Assembly (NCBI RefSeq): GCF_000187895.1
Contig: NZ_DS990131.1
Coordinates: 124,001-188,000, forward strand
DNA: 64,000 nt
Direction: 5' to 3'
Origin: Phocaeicola plebeius DSM 17135
GTDB lineage: Bacteria; Bacteroidota; Bacteroidia; Bacteroidales; Bacteroidaceae
Positions within the stretch are counted from its first letter, which is position 1; each line of letters begins with the position of its first letter. The translations under genes and the position numbers were made by a program. Below the pieces are notes generated by a model. It made no database searches. It had not been told where the DNA came from and worked only from the letters and a program-made list of their open reading frames with translations. Positions 44,592 to 54,625 of this stretch are shown piece after piece.

Positions 44592-46433
44592 TCAGAAGGC
44601 GAGGACGGGGCGGACATATTGTGCGGATAATCCCTTTTGATGGAAATATAATATCTTCGTAGAATTTTTGTTTTCTAAATCCCATGAAATAGCATAGCCT
44701 GCATTGCTTTCCGAAGATGTCCATATAGCCTTATCGTCGTTTTCCGGATTGAAGATGTCTGCATCCTCAATTCCCGACAGCCAACTGTTCAGGCGTGCCT
44801 TTTCCTCAACCGAAATCGAGATTGCGTCGTTGCCGACAAACTGTTCCGAGGTTTGCAGACTTTCATCCGCCAGACTCTTGATGTTTCCCAAGTTCTGGAA
44901 CACATCCCACAACTGTCCGGCGGCGGGCAGATACCAGCCCGTTGTCTTCGCATCCTTAGTCAAGGCGCCGTATTGGTGCTCGGTGGCTTCCTTGAATGCG
45001 GGGTAGTCGCTGAAACCGTGTGTATCCTCGATGTGTCGGCTGTTGGCCAGCCCGCTTATATCCTTGTAGCAAAGGGACGGTCTGTTGGTTTTTGGCAGCC
45101 CGCTTTCAGGGGATTCATCGTCATTGTACCACTTGACGGAAGATGCGTTTTTCACCGCCACCACCAGCCCGCGCGGTTCGCGCCCGTACTGCCGCAATAA
45201 GGTATCCCGTTCCGCCTTGCCGAAACGGTCAGGGTGGTCTCTGAAAGTGGCGTACACGATGCCTACCACGGTCTTGCTTGCAACCGGCGTGGGTTTCGGA
45301 CTGGCAATCACATACTCGCCGTCCTCTTTGATCCAACGCAGCCCGCCGTCGGAATAAGTACCGTCCGAATAGAAATAGTCGCCTATTTTCAACCGCTCCG
45401 GCAAGTAGGCAGGTTCGCCCTCTTCGTCAACTTCTTTATGCTTATTCCAAGCTGTGACATCCACGGATTCTATTATCAGTCTGTCTTCGACGATTTTTAT
45501 CGTGTACGTCACATGCTCGCCCGGTTGCCATGCCTCCCTGTCCGAGAGGGAGGCGGTCAAGGTATGCCACTCAAACTGCTGGTCCTTGAAAGTCACTTCA
45601 AGTTCGGCATTTGCCAAATCCTGCGGCAGCAGCATGAAGGTCTGCGCCTCGGTCGTGATGGGCTTGTCTTCTTTTCCATTCGCAGAGATTGTGACGTTCG
45701 GGTCCAGCGAAAGCGAATAGGTGCTGTTCGGCTCGCTATAGTCTGTCCACTGAACTGTTCCCGTACCGTCGGATTGATACACCGCCTTGCCATACAACCC
45801 TTTCAGCGCGATGCGGGAAAATTTTGCATATGCCATCCCCTTACTCCCGACAAAGCTCACGGCGGTCAGCGCGTGGTGGAATGCCAAGTTCACCGTGCCG
45901 TCTTCCGTACCCCCCTTGAGGGTGGCGGGTACGGCGAAGCACAGGTCGGACTGCTGCGCCACGTCTTGCGGCACTTCATACTCATAATTCGGTGCGCCGA
46001 TTGTACCCCGTTCGGGCAGGGTCAGCCCTTCAGCCCCGTAGGGCGCATAGGCGAGGAAAGTCACGTTCTGCCCTTTGCCCGGCACGAAATAGGTGTCCTT
46101 GGTGGTATAGTTCGTCCCGTCCTCTGTCGAGGCTTCGATGTTGAACATAAACTTAGGGGCTACATCCGTCCAATTCTCTTCACCGAGATGGGAATAGCCG
46201 AACACGCCGAAAGCGTCGTGAAACTTATTTTCGGTGACGGGCGTGGCGCGTGTCATCGCACGTTCAGCGTCCGCCTCTCCCTGCTGCGAGACACTGAATC
46301 GCAGCTCATTCCCCGCAGAGGGGAAGCCGTCGTACTCCTTCGTGCAGGATACCAGCAGCGCACCTGCTGCCGCGAACACCGCCACCCGGCGGAGCATTCC
46401 GGCAAATGGCAGTTCTTTCATTCGTTTCCTCAT
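44592..46433 (-). CDS. Fimbrillin-family lipoprotein with C-terminal Fib_succ_major-like domain, copy 2
   Basis: 613 residues. Lipobox LLVSCTKEYDG. The fimbrillin half contains DAFGVFGYSHLGEE and FLAYAPYGAEGLT. The C-terminal domain repeats the AKTTGWYLPAAGQLWDVFQN segment and ends YVRPVLAF, so it is a paralog of the gene 40 bases downstream. Two starts (46433 and 46421) are possible. Confidence 0.75.
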   Translation of the reverse strand: MRKRMKELPFAGMLRRVAVFAAAGALLVSCTKEYDGFPSAGNELRFSVSQQGEADAERAMTRATPVTENKFHDAFGVFGYSHLGEENWTDVAPKFMFNIEASTEDGTNYTTKDTYFVPGKGQNVTFLAYAPYGAEGLTLPERGTIGAPNYEYEVPQDVAQQSDLCFAVPATLKGGTEDGTVNLAFHHALTAVSFVGSKGMAYAKFSRIALKGLYGKAVYQSDGTGTVQWTDYSEPNSTYSLSLDPNVTISANGKEDKPITTEAQTFMLLPQDLANAELEVTFKDQQFEWHTLTASLSDREAWQPGEHVTYTIKIVEDRLIIESVDVTAWNKHKEVDEEGEPAYLPERLKIGDYFYSDGTYSDGGLRWIKEDGEYVIASPKPTPVASKTVVGIVYATFRDHPDRFGKAERDTLLRQYGREPRGLVVAVKNASSVKWYNDDESPESGLPKTNRPSLCYKDISGLANSRHIEDTHGFSDYPAFKEATEHQYGALTKDAKTTGWYLPAAGQLWDVFQNLGNIKSLADESLQTSEQFVGNDAISISVEEKARLNSWLSGIEDADIFNPENDDKAIWTSSESNAGYAISWDLENKNSTKILYFHQKGLSAQYVRPVLAF

Positions 46434-46561
46434 ATTGCTGTATCTTTATTTGTTTCTCTTTGCCTCCCGCTGCGGGAAGTCTTCGTGACCGGGAGGGGAC
46501 ATTCAACCCCGCCCGGCCTGTGTGTCAGTCCGTCTACGATAGGGTAACGGACAAAAAGTCG

Positions 46562-47677
46562 TTAATCGTCTGTGTCATCCTTATCCGCATCCCAAGACAG
46601 GTCGGGGGTCTGATCTTTATCTATCCACTTTGCCACTTCGACCGTGAACTTAATCGGGCCGCCGAGGATCGGATCAACCGGTTCGTTCGGTTCGGGATTT
46701 TCCGGGTCAGGTTCGGGCTTTCCCGCACCCTCGGAGAAGTCGAGCGTATAGATGTACTTGTTGCCCATCTCCCACTTCGTGCCGATGCCCACAGCTACCC
46801 ACGCATACTCCTCGGTGCCGTCGTCTTTTTTGGGATGAACCTGCGCACCGTCCTTGGTCTCAACATTCACCAGCACGGCGAGGTATGCGCCGCTGTTGGT
46901 ATTGCCCGCCGTACCGTCCCATGCGGTCAGTTGCTGCGGAATCAGCATGGCGTTGCCGTTGGCCTTTGAATTTTCCTTATCCATAATGGTTACAGCTTCC
47001 TCACCCAACGTGATCTCAGTATCGTACTGTACCGTATAGATGGCTTTATCATCGGAAAGGTTCGACCATGCGTTTTCCTTTTCTGTAGCTGTTTCTGATA
47101 CCGCCTTGTCGAAGTTGAGGTTGCCCTGCTTCTTGATATAGGCAATCTTCACGCCCTTGACCTTGTAGACATAGCCCTTGTTGTCGTTCTTTGCCTTGAT
47201 TTCAATCTGCGAGAGCATGTGCTTGAAGTCGAGCTTCACGCCGTTTGCCTCGTTCGTTGATTTCTTGCCGGTAGCGGTGGCGTAGATAAGGTCTACTTGT
47301 TCTGCGATGTTATCTTTCGGCGAAAAACTGGTCAGCGTGTTGTTGTTATCGTCCAAAGCGAGTGTCATTGTACCGCTGATCCCGGTTGTCGGGGCATAGG
47401 CACGGAACGTCAGTTGGGTGTCATCGCCCGGCCAGTAGTAGAGCGGGTCGGAAATGTAAGCCTCGCCCTGCTTTCCCGTGAACTTCGCTTCCTTGAAATA
47501 CGTCGCCCCTGTCGGGTCGAATGCCGACACGTTAAACTCCTCAATGTTGTTGGTCGTGATTTCGGCACCGCGCGTGAGGTTGTCCGCCGATGTGCGGAAG
47601 CCGATGCCCTTGCCCTCGTTGATACCGATCGTCTCGTCCTGCGAGCACGATGCCATGGCTATTGCCGCCACGGCCAT
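46562..47677 (-). CDS. Fimbrillin-family lipoprotein, copy 1, 5' end probably lost
   Basis: 371 residues from ATG 47677. The mature part (RTSADNLTRGAEITTNNIEE; YWPGDDTQLTFRAYAPTTG) is fimbrillin-like. The lipobox MASC lies only 11 residues from the ATG and lacks the usual basic N-terminus; the frame upstream reads KITVKQTY with no ATG. Only 51 bases separate it from the divergent aldo/keto reductase start. The signal peptide thus seems truncated by the reductase module, or a non-standard start is used. Confidence 0.65.
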   Translation of the reverse strand: MAVAAIAMASCSQDETIGINEGKGIGFRTSADNLTRGAEITTNNIEEFNVSAFDPTGATYFKEAKFTGKQGEAYISDPLYYWPGDDTQLTFRAYAPTTGISGTMTLALDDNNNTLTSFSPKDNIAEQVDLIYATATGKKSTNEANGVKLDFKHMLSQIEIKAKNDNKGYVYKVKGVKIAYIKKQGNLNFDKAVSETATEKENAWSNLSDDKAIYTVQYDTEITLGEEAVTIMDKENSKANGNAMLIPQQLTAWDGTAGNTNSGAYLAVLVNVETKDGAQVHPKKDDGTEEYAWVAVGIGTKWEMGNKYIYTLDFSEGAGKPEPDPENPEPNEPVDPILGGPIKFTVEVAKWIDKDQTPDLSWDADKDDTDD

Positions 47678-47694
47678 ATATGTCTGTTTTACTG

Positions 47695-47703
47695 TAATTT
47701 TGC
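47695..47703 (+). promoter_or_regulatory. -7 promoter box of the aldo/keto reductase operon
   Basis: TAATTTTGC matches TAnnTTTG, 25 bases before the ATG at 47729, and sits where the fimbrillin gene's own upstream sequence should be. Confidence 0.6.
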
Positions 47704-47728
47704 GGTATAATTTAAAATTGAGAACGCA

Positions 47729-48745
47729 ATGAAGAAAAGATTGATTGGAAATCTCGAAGTTTCCGAAATAGGAATGGGCTGCATGGGATTCTCCCACGGC
47801 TATGGCAAAGTACCCGAAGAGGGGTACGCTCTCGACGCAATACGGAAAGCGTATGAAACGGGCTGCACGTTCTTCGATACGGCAGAGGTGTATGGCGATG
47901 TCATGTTCTATCCGGGGCATAACGAGCAGTTGGTAGGAAAAGCAATCTCCGGTTTCCGCAAAGATGTCGTGCTGGCTACCAAACTGTTCATCTACTCCGA
48001 AGAGCTGTGCGGCGGGAAAAGCGTCTGCGAAGCAGTACGCACGCATTTGGAGAAATCACTGGCCAACCTGAATACGGACTATATCGACCTTTATTACCTG
48101 CATCGCATCAACGCGGAGATTCCCCTTGAAGAGGTGGCCGAAGCCATGGGAGGGCTCATCAAGAAAGGAGTTATCCGTGCGTGGGGACTGTCACAGGTAG
48201 GTGTCGAGACATTGGCCAAGGCACATGCCATCACGCCTGTCGCCGCCGTGCAGAATCTCTATTCCATGTTGGAGCGCGACTGTGAAAAGGAGATATTCCC
48301 TTATTGCATGGAACACGGTATCGGCGTCGTGCCGTTCTCCCCAATAGCCAGCGGGTTTCTTTCGGGAAAGATCCATGCCGACACGCAGTTTGAAGCCGTG
48401 GACGATGTACGGAATTTCGTTCCCCAGCTGAAAAAAGAGAATATCGAAGCAAACCTGCCCATATTGGACATCCTCCATGAATATGCAGACAAGAAAGGCG
48501 CCACGCCCGCCCAGATTTCACTGGCATGGATGCTCCACAAATATCCCAATGTCGTGCCTATTCCCGGCTCGAAGAATCAAGAGCGCATCCTTGAAAACCT
48601 CGGCGCGGCAAATGTGGAACTGACCGACGAGGAGTTCCGAATGCTGGAGGCGGCCTTGAACGCCTGTCCGGTGCACGGCCATCGCGGACATGTGGAGACC
48701 GTACAAGGTGATTTCGGGAGCAACTGGAAAAAGAAAGAGGATTGA
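47729..48745 (+). CDS. Aldo/keto reductase, copy 1
   Basis: 338 residues, NADPH-dependent TIM-barrel oxidoreductase. Catalytic residues are seen in FFDTAEVYG (Asp, Tyr), VLATKLF (Lys) and YYLHRI (His). The coenzyme site is AIPG-like (VPIPGSKNQERILENLGAAN). The physiological substrate is unknown. First of three reductases, 15 bases before the next. Confidence 0.88.
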   Translation: MKKRLIGNLEVSEIGMGCMGFSHGYGKVPEEGYALDAIRKAYETGCTFFDTAEVYGDVMFYPGHNEQLVGKAISGFRKDVVLATKLFIYSEELCGGKSVCEAVRTHLEKSLANLNTDYIDLYYLHRINAEIPLEEVAEAMGGLIKKGVIRAWGLSQVGVETLAKAHAITPVAAVQNLYSMLERDCEKEIFPYCMEHGIGVVPFSPIASGFLSGKIHADTQFEAVDDVRNFVPQLKKENIEANLPILDILHEYADKKGATPAQISLAWMLHKYPNVVPIPGSKNQERILENLGAANVELTDEEFRMLEAALNACPVHGHRGHVETVQGDFGSNWKKKED

Positions 48746-48760
48746 AAGGAGATACGGACT

Positions 48761-49609
48761 ATGAAAGAAGTAAGACTGAACAACGGGGTGATGATGCCGG
48801 CCATCGGTTTCGGCGTGTTTCAAATCCCCGAAAACGAAACGGAACGTGCTGTAAGCGACGCCCTCGAAACGGGCTACCGCCTGATAGACACGGCGGCTGC
48901 TTATTTCAATGAAGAACAGGTAGGCAATGCCATCCGCCACAGCGGACTGAAGCGAGAGGACTTGTTCGTTACCACCAAACTGTGGGTACAAGACTACGAA
49001 TACGATAATGCCCTCCGGGCTTTTGACCTCTCGATGAAAAAACTCGGACTGGACTATCTTGACCTTTATCTGCTGCACAAGCCCTACGGTAACTATTACG
49101 CTGCTTGGAGAGCCTGCGAGCGGCTATACAAGGAGGGGCGTATCCGCGCCATCGGAGTAACCAGTTTCTCCAATGAACGCCTGCAAGACCTTTTCCTGCA
49201 CAATGAGGTGAAGCCTGCCGTCAATCAAATAGAAACGCATCCGTTTTTCCAGCAGCAGGCTGCCAATGCGTTCTTGCAGAAAGAGGCCATCCAGCATGAG
49301 GCGTGGGCACCGTTTGCCGAAGGCAAGAACGATATTTTCAACCATCCGGTACTGAAAGAAATCGCACGGAAGCATGGCAAAAGCACGGGGCAGGTCATCT
49401 TGCGCTGGCTCAACCAGCGTAACGTGGTCGTTATCCCCAAGAGCGTGCGGAAAGAACGAATGGCGGAAAACCTCGATATTTTCGATTTTACCCTGACCGG
49501 AGAAGAGTTGCAGTCCATCGCCGCACTGGATACAGGTCGCAGCCCCATCTATGACGATATGGATTTGCCAACCGTTAAAAGCATAGGAACCCATAAAATA
49601 CATGACTGA
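48761..49609 (+). CDS. Aldo/keto reductase, copy 2
   Basis: 282 residues, usual length for the 2,5-diketo-gluconate reductase type. Catalytic motifs: [18 protein letters not shown] and YLLHKPYG. C-terminal coenzyme motif [16 protein letters not shown]. It overlaps the next gene by 8 bases. Confidence 0.9.
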   Translation: MKEVRLNNGVMMPAIGFGVFQIPENETERAVSDALETGYRLIDTAAAYFNEEQVGNAIRHSGLKREDLFVTTKLWVQDYEYDNALRAFDLSMKKLGLDYLDLYLLHKPYGNYYAAWRACERLYKEGRIRAIGVTSFSNERLQDLFLHNEVKPAVNQIETHPFFQQQAANAFLQKEAIQHEAWAPFAEGKNDIFNHPVLKEIARKHGKSTGQVILRWLNQRNVVVIPKSVRKERMAENLDIFDFTLTGEELQSIAALDTGRSPIYDDMDLPTVKSIGTHKIHD

Positions 49610-50468
49610 CATGAAAACAATCACATTGAACAACGGTATCGAAATGCCAACATTGGGCTACGGAGTATTCCAAGTAAGCCCGAAAGAGTGCGAACGTTGC
49701 GTAACAGACGCCATACACACCGGCTACCGCCTGATAGACACGGCGCAGGCTTATTACAACGAGGAAGGCGTGGGCAACGCCATTGTCCGCCTCGGCGTGC
49801 CACGCGAGGAACTGTTTATCACCACCAAGGTGTGGATTTCCAATGCAGGTGAAGAGAAAGCGGCACGCAGCATAGACGAGTCGTTGCGCAAACTCCGTAC
49901 TGACTATATAGACCTGCTGCTTGTTCACCAGCCTTTCGGCGATTATTACGGAACGTACAGGGCCATGCAAAAAGCCTATCAGGAAGGTAAAGTACGTGCT
50001 ATCGGGTTGAGTAATTTCTACGGAGCCCGCTTCGTGGACTTGGCCGAGAACATGGAAGTGAAACCGGCTGTCCTGCAAGTGGAAGCGCACGTGTTTGCCC
50101 AACAGACTGCCATGCGGGAAACGATTGCGCCTTACGGTACACGTCTCATGGCATGGGGACCGCTCGCCCAAGGTGCGGACAATCTTTTCAAGGATGAAAC
50201 CTTACGGGGTATCGGGGCTAAATACGGTAAGAGTAATGCACAAATTGCTCTGAAATTTTTAACGGACGAAGGTATCATCGCCATACCGAAGAGTGTGCAC
50301 AAAGAACGAATGAAAGAGAATTTCGAAATTTTCGATTTCGAATTAACGGAAGAAGACAGAAAGGCAATCCACCGTCTGGACACCGGCAAGTTGAAAGTGG
50401 ACCACAACGACCCTGTACTGGCAAAGTTCCTTTTGGATTACGACAAGAATTTCAATCCGGACAACTGA
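49602..50468 (+). CDS. Aldo/keto reductase, copy 3
   Basis: 288 residues, a close paralog of copy 2 ([46 protein letters not shown]). Two starts (49602, 49611) are close together. The operon ends at the strong terminator at 50507. Confidence 0.9.
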   Translation: MTDMKTITLNNGIEMPTLGYGVFQVSPKECERCVTDAIHTGYRLIDTAQAYYNEEGVGNAIVRLGVPREELFITTKVWISNAGEEKAARSIDESLRKLRTDYIDLLLVHQPFGDYYGTYRAMQKAYQEGKVRAIGLSNFYGARFVDLAENMEVKPAVLQVEAHVFAQQTAMRETIAPYGTRLMAWGPLAQGADNLFKDETLRGIGAKYGKSNAQIALKFLTDEGIIAIPKSVHKERMKENFEIFDFELTEEDRKAIHRLDTGKLKVDHNDPVLAKFLLDYDKNFNPDN

Positions 50469-50506
50469 TATGGCCTGCTTAAAGAATCCGGGATACGGCA
50501 CATAAC

Positions 50507-50551
50507 AAAGCAAGAGAGTACCGATGATAAATATCGGTACTCTCTTGCTTT
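50507..50551. terminator. Strong bidirectional terminator
   Basis: A perfect 19-bp stem (50507-50525 with 50533-50551; arms contain GCAAGAGAGTACCGAT) with A- and T-rich ends. It separates the convergent reductase operon and the OmpA gene. Confidence 0.9.
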
Positions 50552-52042
50552 CTATCTGTTTACGGACGAACCTTTGTTTTTTTCACATTTGCCGAAGAAC
50601 AATTCCACCTTTGTATGTCGGTTGGCTTCCGTGGGGGCATAATCGGAAATACCGCCTTCGCCGGTCTTGGTCATCCTGTCGGGCGACAAACCCCGCTTGT
50701 TCAGCTCCGAGGCGATATAGTCGGCTCTCGAAGCACTCAAGGCATTGTTGATACCGACTGTTCCGGTCGCACTATCGGCCGCTCCCGTGACTTTAACTTT
50801 CAGACCGTATTTCTTTGCCACCCGTGCCAGTTCGTCGAGATTGACCAACTGGGAAGGGTCTGTCAGGTGCGACGTGCCGAGTTCGAAGAAAAAGAAGATG
50901 GGAGCACCGATACATTCCCGTCCGGACTGCATCAGCACGGCGTAGTCTGCCAAGGTGCTGTCGGGAAGATTCTTGAACTGTCCTGTTCCGAGGTCAAACA
51001 CGCTGTCCTGCCTATGCTGCAGGCTGTCTGTCCGGCCATTCCCATTCGGGGCTTGTCCTTCCAATGGTGATTTTCCGTTCCAATGCTTGTTCTTCAACCT
51101 TGCCCGCAGGGAGTTCAGCCCGCTGTAATTGTTCCTCGGATAACCTTTGCGCCCGATAGCATCGTCATCATCGAAGAGATGGCTGTACGTGTCGAGCAAT
51201 CCTTCGATTTCCAGTATCTTCTTCAGCTCGGCCAGCGTCCGGCTATCCTTGTCATGCTGTCCCGCGTAGCGGCTATTCTGTTCCGACAGTACATTGATAT
51301 AATCGACGAGCTGCCGGTCGCGGCGGATATAGGGGCTTGGGTCTATGGCCCGTTTCCAGCCGACCTTGCCGATATGGAAAGAGAATCCGGCAGTGAATGA
51401 AAGCATGTGGTCGCCTAACCGATTCGCCTTGCCATACCCGTCGAAGTTTTGGAAGGTGGTCGTACCGGAGAGTTCCATGAGGGCGCTTACCCTTTTGGAA
51501 ATGCGATACTGCCCTTGTATGCCGTAGGAGATTGCAAACGGGTTATGCCCGTTGGTCGCATGGTGCAGCAGTCCGATACCCGCAAAGGGTGCCAGATGCC
51601 AGCGCACCAGTTTCTGCCGGACATAGCTGCCGCCAAGCACATTCCACAGCAGATCCGCATGGAGATAATGGTACTCCTGCACGGCCAGCGTGCCGTCCTT
51701 GAACTGCAACCCGTTGTAATTTATGCGTGCACCTACCCACGGGGTAAACCACTTGCCGAAGGCAAGGCTGTACGAGGGTTTCAACCTCCCGAACAGGTCT
51801 TCGCAACCGAGCGGCGTGCCGAGAAAGGCTGTCGCACCTCCGGCGATACTGACAAACCAATTGCCGTTTCCCCGTGCCGGAACGACCACTCCGTCAAGGT
51901 ATGAGGGCTGTAACGGCTGCAGCAGTTCTGTGTCATCGTAACGGTACGTGCGGTGTACAGTATCCCTTTCCGCGGGTTGTACATCCGCACGGGCTTGCAG
52001 CGAACAAAGCGCCGCAATAATGAAAATGATATTTTTCGTCAT
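50552..52042 (-). CDS. OmpA-family outer-membrane protein, 496 aa
   Basis: Signal peptide MTKNIIFIIAALCSLQARA. The N-terminal 250 residues look like an eight-stranded barrel (WFVSIAGGATAFLGTPLGCE; MLSFTAGFSFHIGKVGW). The C-terminal domain has the OmpA peptidoglycan-binding layout (LNKRGLSPDRMTKTGEGG; NRHTKVELFF). It lies 55 bases downstream of the MobV gene on the same strand. A role in fimbria or cell-surface anchoring is possible. Confidence 0.8.
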   Translation of the reverse strand: MTKNIIFIIAALCSLQARADVQPAERDTVHRTYRYDDTELLQPLQPSYLDGVVVPARGNGNWFVSIAGGATAFLGTPLGCEDLFGRLKPSYSLAFGKWFTPWVGARINYNGLQFKDGTLAVQEYHYLHADLLWNVLGGSYVRQKLVRWHLAPFAGIGLLHHATNGHNPFAISYGIQGQYRISKRVSALMELSGTTTFQNFDGYGKANRLGDHMLSFTAGFSFHIGKVGWKRAIDPSPYIRRDRQLVDYINVLSEQNSRYAGQHDKDSRTLAELKKILEIEGLLDTYSHLFDDDDAIGRKGYPRNNYSGLNSLRARLKNKHWNGKSPLEGQAPNGNGRTDSLQHRQDSVFDLGTGQFKNLPDSTLADYAVLMQSGRECIGAPIFFFFELGTSHLTDPSQLVNLDELARVAKKYGLKVKVTGAADSATGTVGINNALSASRADYIASELNKRGLSPDRMTKTGEGGISDYAPTEANRHTKVELFFGKCEKNKGSSVNR

Positions 52043-52097
52043 ATTCTTATATCCTTAATTTGTTGTTTATCCGATTCTTTATTATAAATCTTGCCAT

Positions 52098-53555
52098 TCA
52101 ACGCTTGGGCTTCTTGCCGATGGAAGGGCGCATCATGCGGCTCGCCATCCTCATGCAGCGAAGCGCCCATGCCCGGTTGTCCTCGTCTTCATCACGTCCC
52201 CATTTGAGGTCGCTTCCGCCACCTCCTCCGCCACGTGTTTCGGCAAACGTGGTGGCATCATCGACCATACCGAGAAAGAGCATCGTGGCGCAGCGCATGA
52301 CTTCCGCTCCCCGTTCCGCCACGGAACGCACGAGCGTGTCGTCGAAAAGTTGCCGTTCGGAAGGCTTCATCCGTGCCGACAGTTCCCTCCACTCATTGAC
52401 TATATTTTCCAGCATGGCGTCCTTGAGCAGGCTGTCCACTTTGGAGTGGACATCACGGGAGTATTCGTAGGCTTCCTCCTTGAGCTGTTCCGTGCGTTCC
52501 TCAATGGTATCCATGTTTGCCTTGAGGTCGGAAAGCTGTCGGTCGGCGGTCTGCAGCTTCTCCTGTTTGTCTGCCAGTTTCCCTTGGATAGCGGCCAGTT
52601 CTTTTTCAAGTTTTTCTTTCTCGGCAGATAGGGTCAAAGCATCACCTTTCCGGGTATCCATATCATTTTCGAGTGCCGACAGTTGAGCCTCTTTTTCGCT
52701 CTTCTCCCTTTTCAAGTTTTCCACCATCGAGGTCAAGCCTTTGACTCTGCGCTCTGCCAGCCGAATGTCCGAATGGAGGGCGGACAGGACTTCCTGATGC
52801 CGGCCAATCTGTTGCTCAATGGTGGTACATTCTTCCGAGAGCATACGGCGGTATTCTTCCGTCGTCCTGTGCCGTGCGCCGGTCTCGGCGACGCTCCGGC
52901 CTCTCTCCATTCCCCACTTCGTGTTGACCTCGGCGAAAAAGTCCGTATGGAGCTGTTTCATCCTCGCGCTATATTCGAACTTGTCCTTTCCGGCGAATAT
53001 CTCCTTGTACGCAAACCTCCCGTCCTTGATTGGCAGAAGCGTGCAATGCACGTGCGGGTTCAATTCGTCGAGGTGTACAATGAAGGCGGCTATATTCTGC
53101 TCGCCGTATCTGCCGCAAACGAATGCATAGACATCCTTCGCCCAACGTTCGATGTCGCTCTTCCTTTTGATGCGGGTATTGTCCGCACCTTTTTCAAAAT
53201 CCACCTTCTGCGTGCCGAAAGCGAGTTCGTGCATCCGCTCCCGCGAACCGCCGAAAATGATGTTTACCACCGTGCGGTATTTCGGTTCAACCAGTCCCTC
53301 GTTGGGGTCTTTGATCCCGCGACGACCCAATATGTCCGCTATCCGTTCCGGGATATTGCGGCTCGTGTCGATGGGGCGAACCTTGCCTCCGGGCACAATC
53401 TCGAAGTTCAGATGTTTGCGGGTGGGGTCGTAGTTGCCCTTGCTCATGGCGTACTTCTCCGCCTCTTCGCTGCGATTACGCAGATGTTCGTTGCCTTGGG
53501 CGGCGGTGATCCCTTTCGACACCTGAACGTCGAGAACCTGTTTTGCATTTGCCAT
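52098..53555 (-). CDS. mobV: MobV-family relaxase (Mob/Pre)
   Basis: 485 residues from ATG 53555. The relaxase domain shows HLNFEIVPGGKVRPIDTSRN and the metal-binding histidine block HLDELNPHVHCTLLPI. The C-terminal half is a long coiled coil (VENLKREKSEKEAQLSALEN; KLADKQEKLQTADRQLSDLK), a common MobV layout. It nicks oriT and starts transfer. The frame upstream to 53615 is excluded because the conserved start (MANAKQVLDVQVSKG) is clear. Confidence 0.9.
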   Translation of the reverse strand: MANAKQVLDVQVSKGITAAQGNEHLRNRSEEAEKYAMSKGNYDPTRKHLNFEIVPGGKVRPIDTSRNIPERIADILGRRGIKDPNEGLVEPKYRTVVNIIFGGSRERMHELAFGTQKVDFEKGADNTRIKRKSDIERWAKDVYAFVCGRYGEQNIAAFIVHLDELNPHVHCTLLPIKDGRFAYKEIFAGKDKFEYSARMKQLHTDFFAEVNTKWGMERGRSVAETGARHRTTEEYRRMLSEECTTIEQQIGRHQEVLSALHSDIRLAERRVKGLTSMVENLKREKSEKEAQLSALENDMDTRKGDALTLSAEKEKLEKELAAIQGKLADKQEKLQTADRQLSDLKANMDTIEERTEQLKEEAYEYSRDVHSKVDSLLKDAMLENIVNEWRELSARMKPSERQLFDDTLVRSVAERGAEVMRCATMLFLGMVDDATTFAETRGGGGGGSDLKWGRDEDEDNRAWALRCMRMASRMMRPSIGKKPKR

Positions 53556-53776
53556 ACTGTTTCCGTGTTGTTTCGGACAATTCTCCGTGTCCCAGCTTGC
53601 TGCTTGCATGGACACTTCTCCCTGCGACGTCAGTCAGCAGGGGTATTAGGCTCCCCCTTCCCTTTGTTCAGTGGCAGACGGGCAAGCCCGGATGCCTGCT
53701 ATAACTGGAAGGATATTTGAACCTGAACCGGGGAGAATTGCCCGTGGTTATACAATCTCTGTCCGCGAATCCCCGT
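53556..53776 (-). other. Candidate oriT region upstream of mobV
   Basis: The non-coding 220 bases upstream of the relaxase gene contain two stem-loops: CCCTGC/GCAGGG (53620-53625 with 53637-53642) and a longer one at 53673-53696 whose core is CGGGCAAGCCCG. Relaxase origins usually lie beside mob. The nick site itself cannot be named from the sequence alone. Confidence 0.4.
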
Positions 53777-54625
53777 TCAGTTTTCCTCCTGCGCCTTCGC
53801 CAGAAGCGATAAAAAGGGTTTGCGAAGCGATTCAAGGCGTTCCGTCTCTTCGTCCGTACCGAAGCCTGTCCCGTCCGGTTTTCCGTCGATAACAAGCTCT
53901 GCAAGCTCTTTCGAGGCCTCGATGAACGCCGCCCATTCCCCGCCGAGGTCGAGCCGGAAGAACTGCACGAGCGGCGAGCCGTCGTCGAACCTCGATTTAC
54001 GCAGAACCCGCCAGAGGGCGGCATGGGCAATACATTCCAAGACGGTCTCACACAGTCGTTCTTCCGACCGGACGGTCTGTGCCGATGCCGTGCCGGAATG
54101 ACTGTCCGGACAGATACGACTGTCCCGTCCGGCTATATCCGTCAAGGTCTGGCGCATGATTTGTCCACATGACTTGCCCACATCGAAAGAGGTTGCTTTG
54201 CCGATTATCCAGTCGTACAATGCTTCCTGTATCCTTGTGGCAAAGTCCGCTTCTTCCTGTCCGCTGTCCGGCATGGCAGGCGTGCCGGTCCGCAGGGGCA
54301 TGGTAATGACGACGCTTTTTGCCAGCCGGATGCGTTCCAACTGTCCGAGCGCTTCGAGCGTGTCCAGAAACGAGCGGACAGTAGCCCGATGCCAATGCCA
54401 CTCCGATGCAAGGTCGGAAACGGTTACATGGCACTGGCAGGGAGAGAGGTCGTAGTCCTGCCTTCTTAAAAACGGGGAGACGAAACCTGCCAGCGATTTA
54501 TCCAACAAATCGCAGTAGGCTTCCGTCCTCGTTTTCCGCTCGCCGACTTTTTCTTTCAAGTAGTCGAACACTTCCACGTTCGCCAGTATGGCGGCGGGCG
54601 CTTCATTTCTATTTCTCATTTTCAT
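53777..54625 (-). CDS. Hypothetical protein with possible winged-helix domain, 282 aa
   Basis: Residues 70-115 (VTVSDLASEWHWHRATVRSF, then LDTLEALGQLERIRLAKSVV) look like a winged helix. No family is recognised. It starts 5' of oriT and mobV in the same direction and overlaps the membrane-protein gene upstream by 4 bases. A role in relaxosome function or transfer control is inferred. Confidence 0.55.
   Translation of the reverse strand: MKMRNRNEAPAAILANVEVFDYLKEKVGERKTRTEAYCDLLDKSLAGFVSPFLRRQDYDLSPCQCHVTVSDLASEWHWHRATVRSFLDTLEALGQLERIRLAKSVVITMPLRTGTPAMPDSGQEEADFATRIQEALYDWIIGKATSFDVGKSCGQIMRQTLTDIAGRDSRICPDSHSGTASAQTVRSEERLCETVLECIAHAALWRVLRKSRFDDGSPLVQFFRLDLGGEWAAFIEASKELAELVIDGKPDGTGFGTDEETERLESLRKPFLSLLAKAQEEN

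Noticed and set aside
43094-44662. 522-aa plus-strand frame opposite the fimbrillin gene
   Set aside because: It is the shadow of the minus-strand fimbrillin gene, which has a lipobox and family motifs.
46562-48046. 494-aa fimbrillin frame starting at 48046
   Set aside because: The first 120 codons are the antisense of the aldo/keto reductase gene; the real protein starts at or near 47677.
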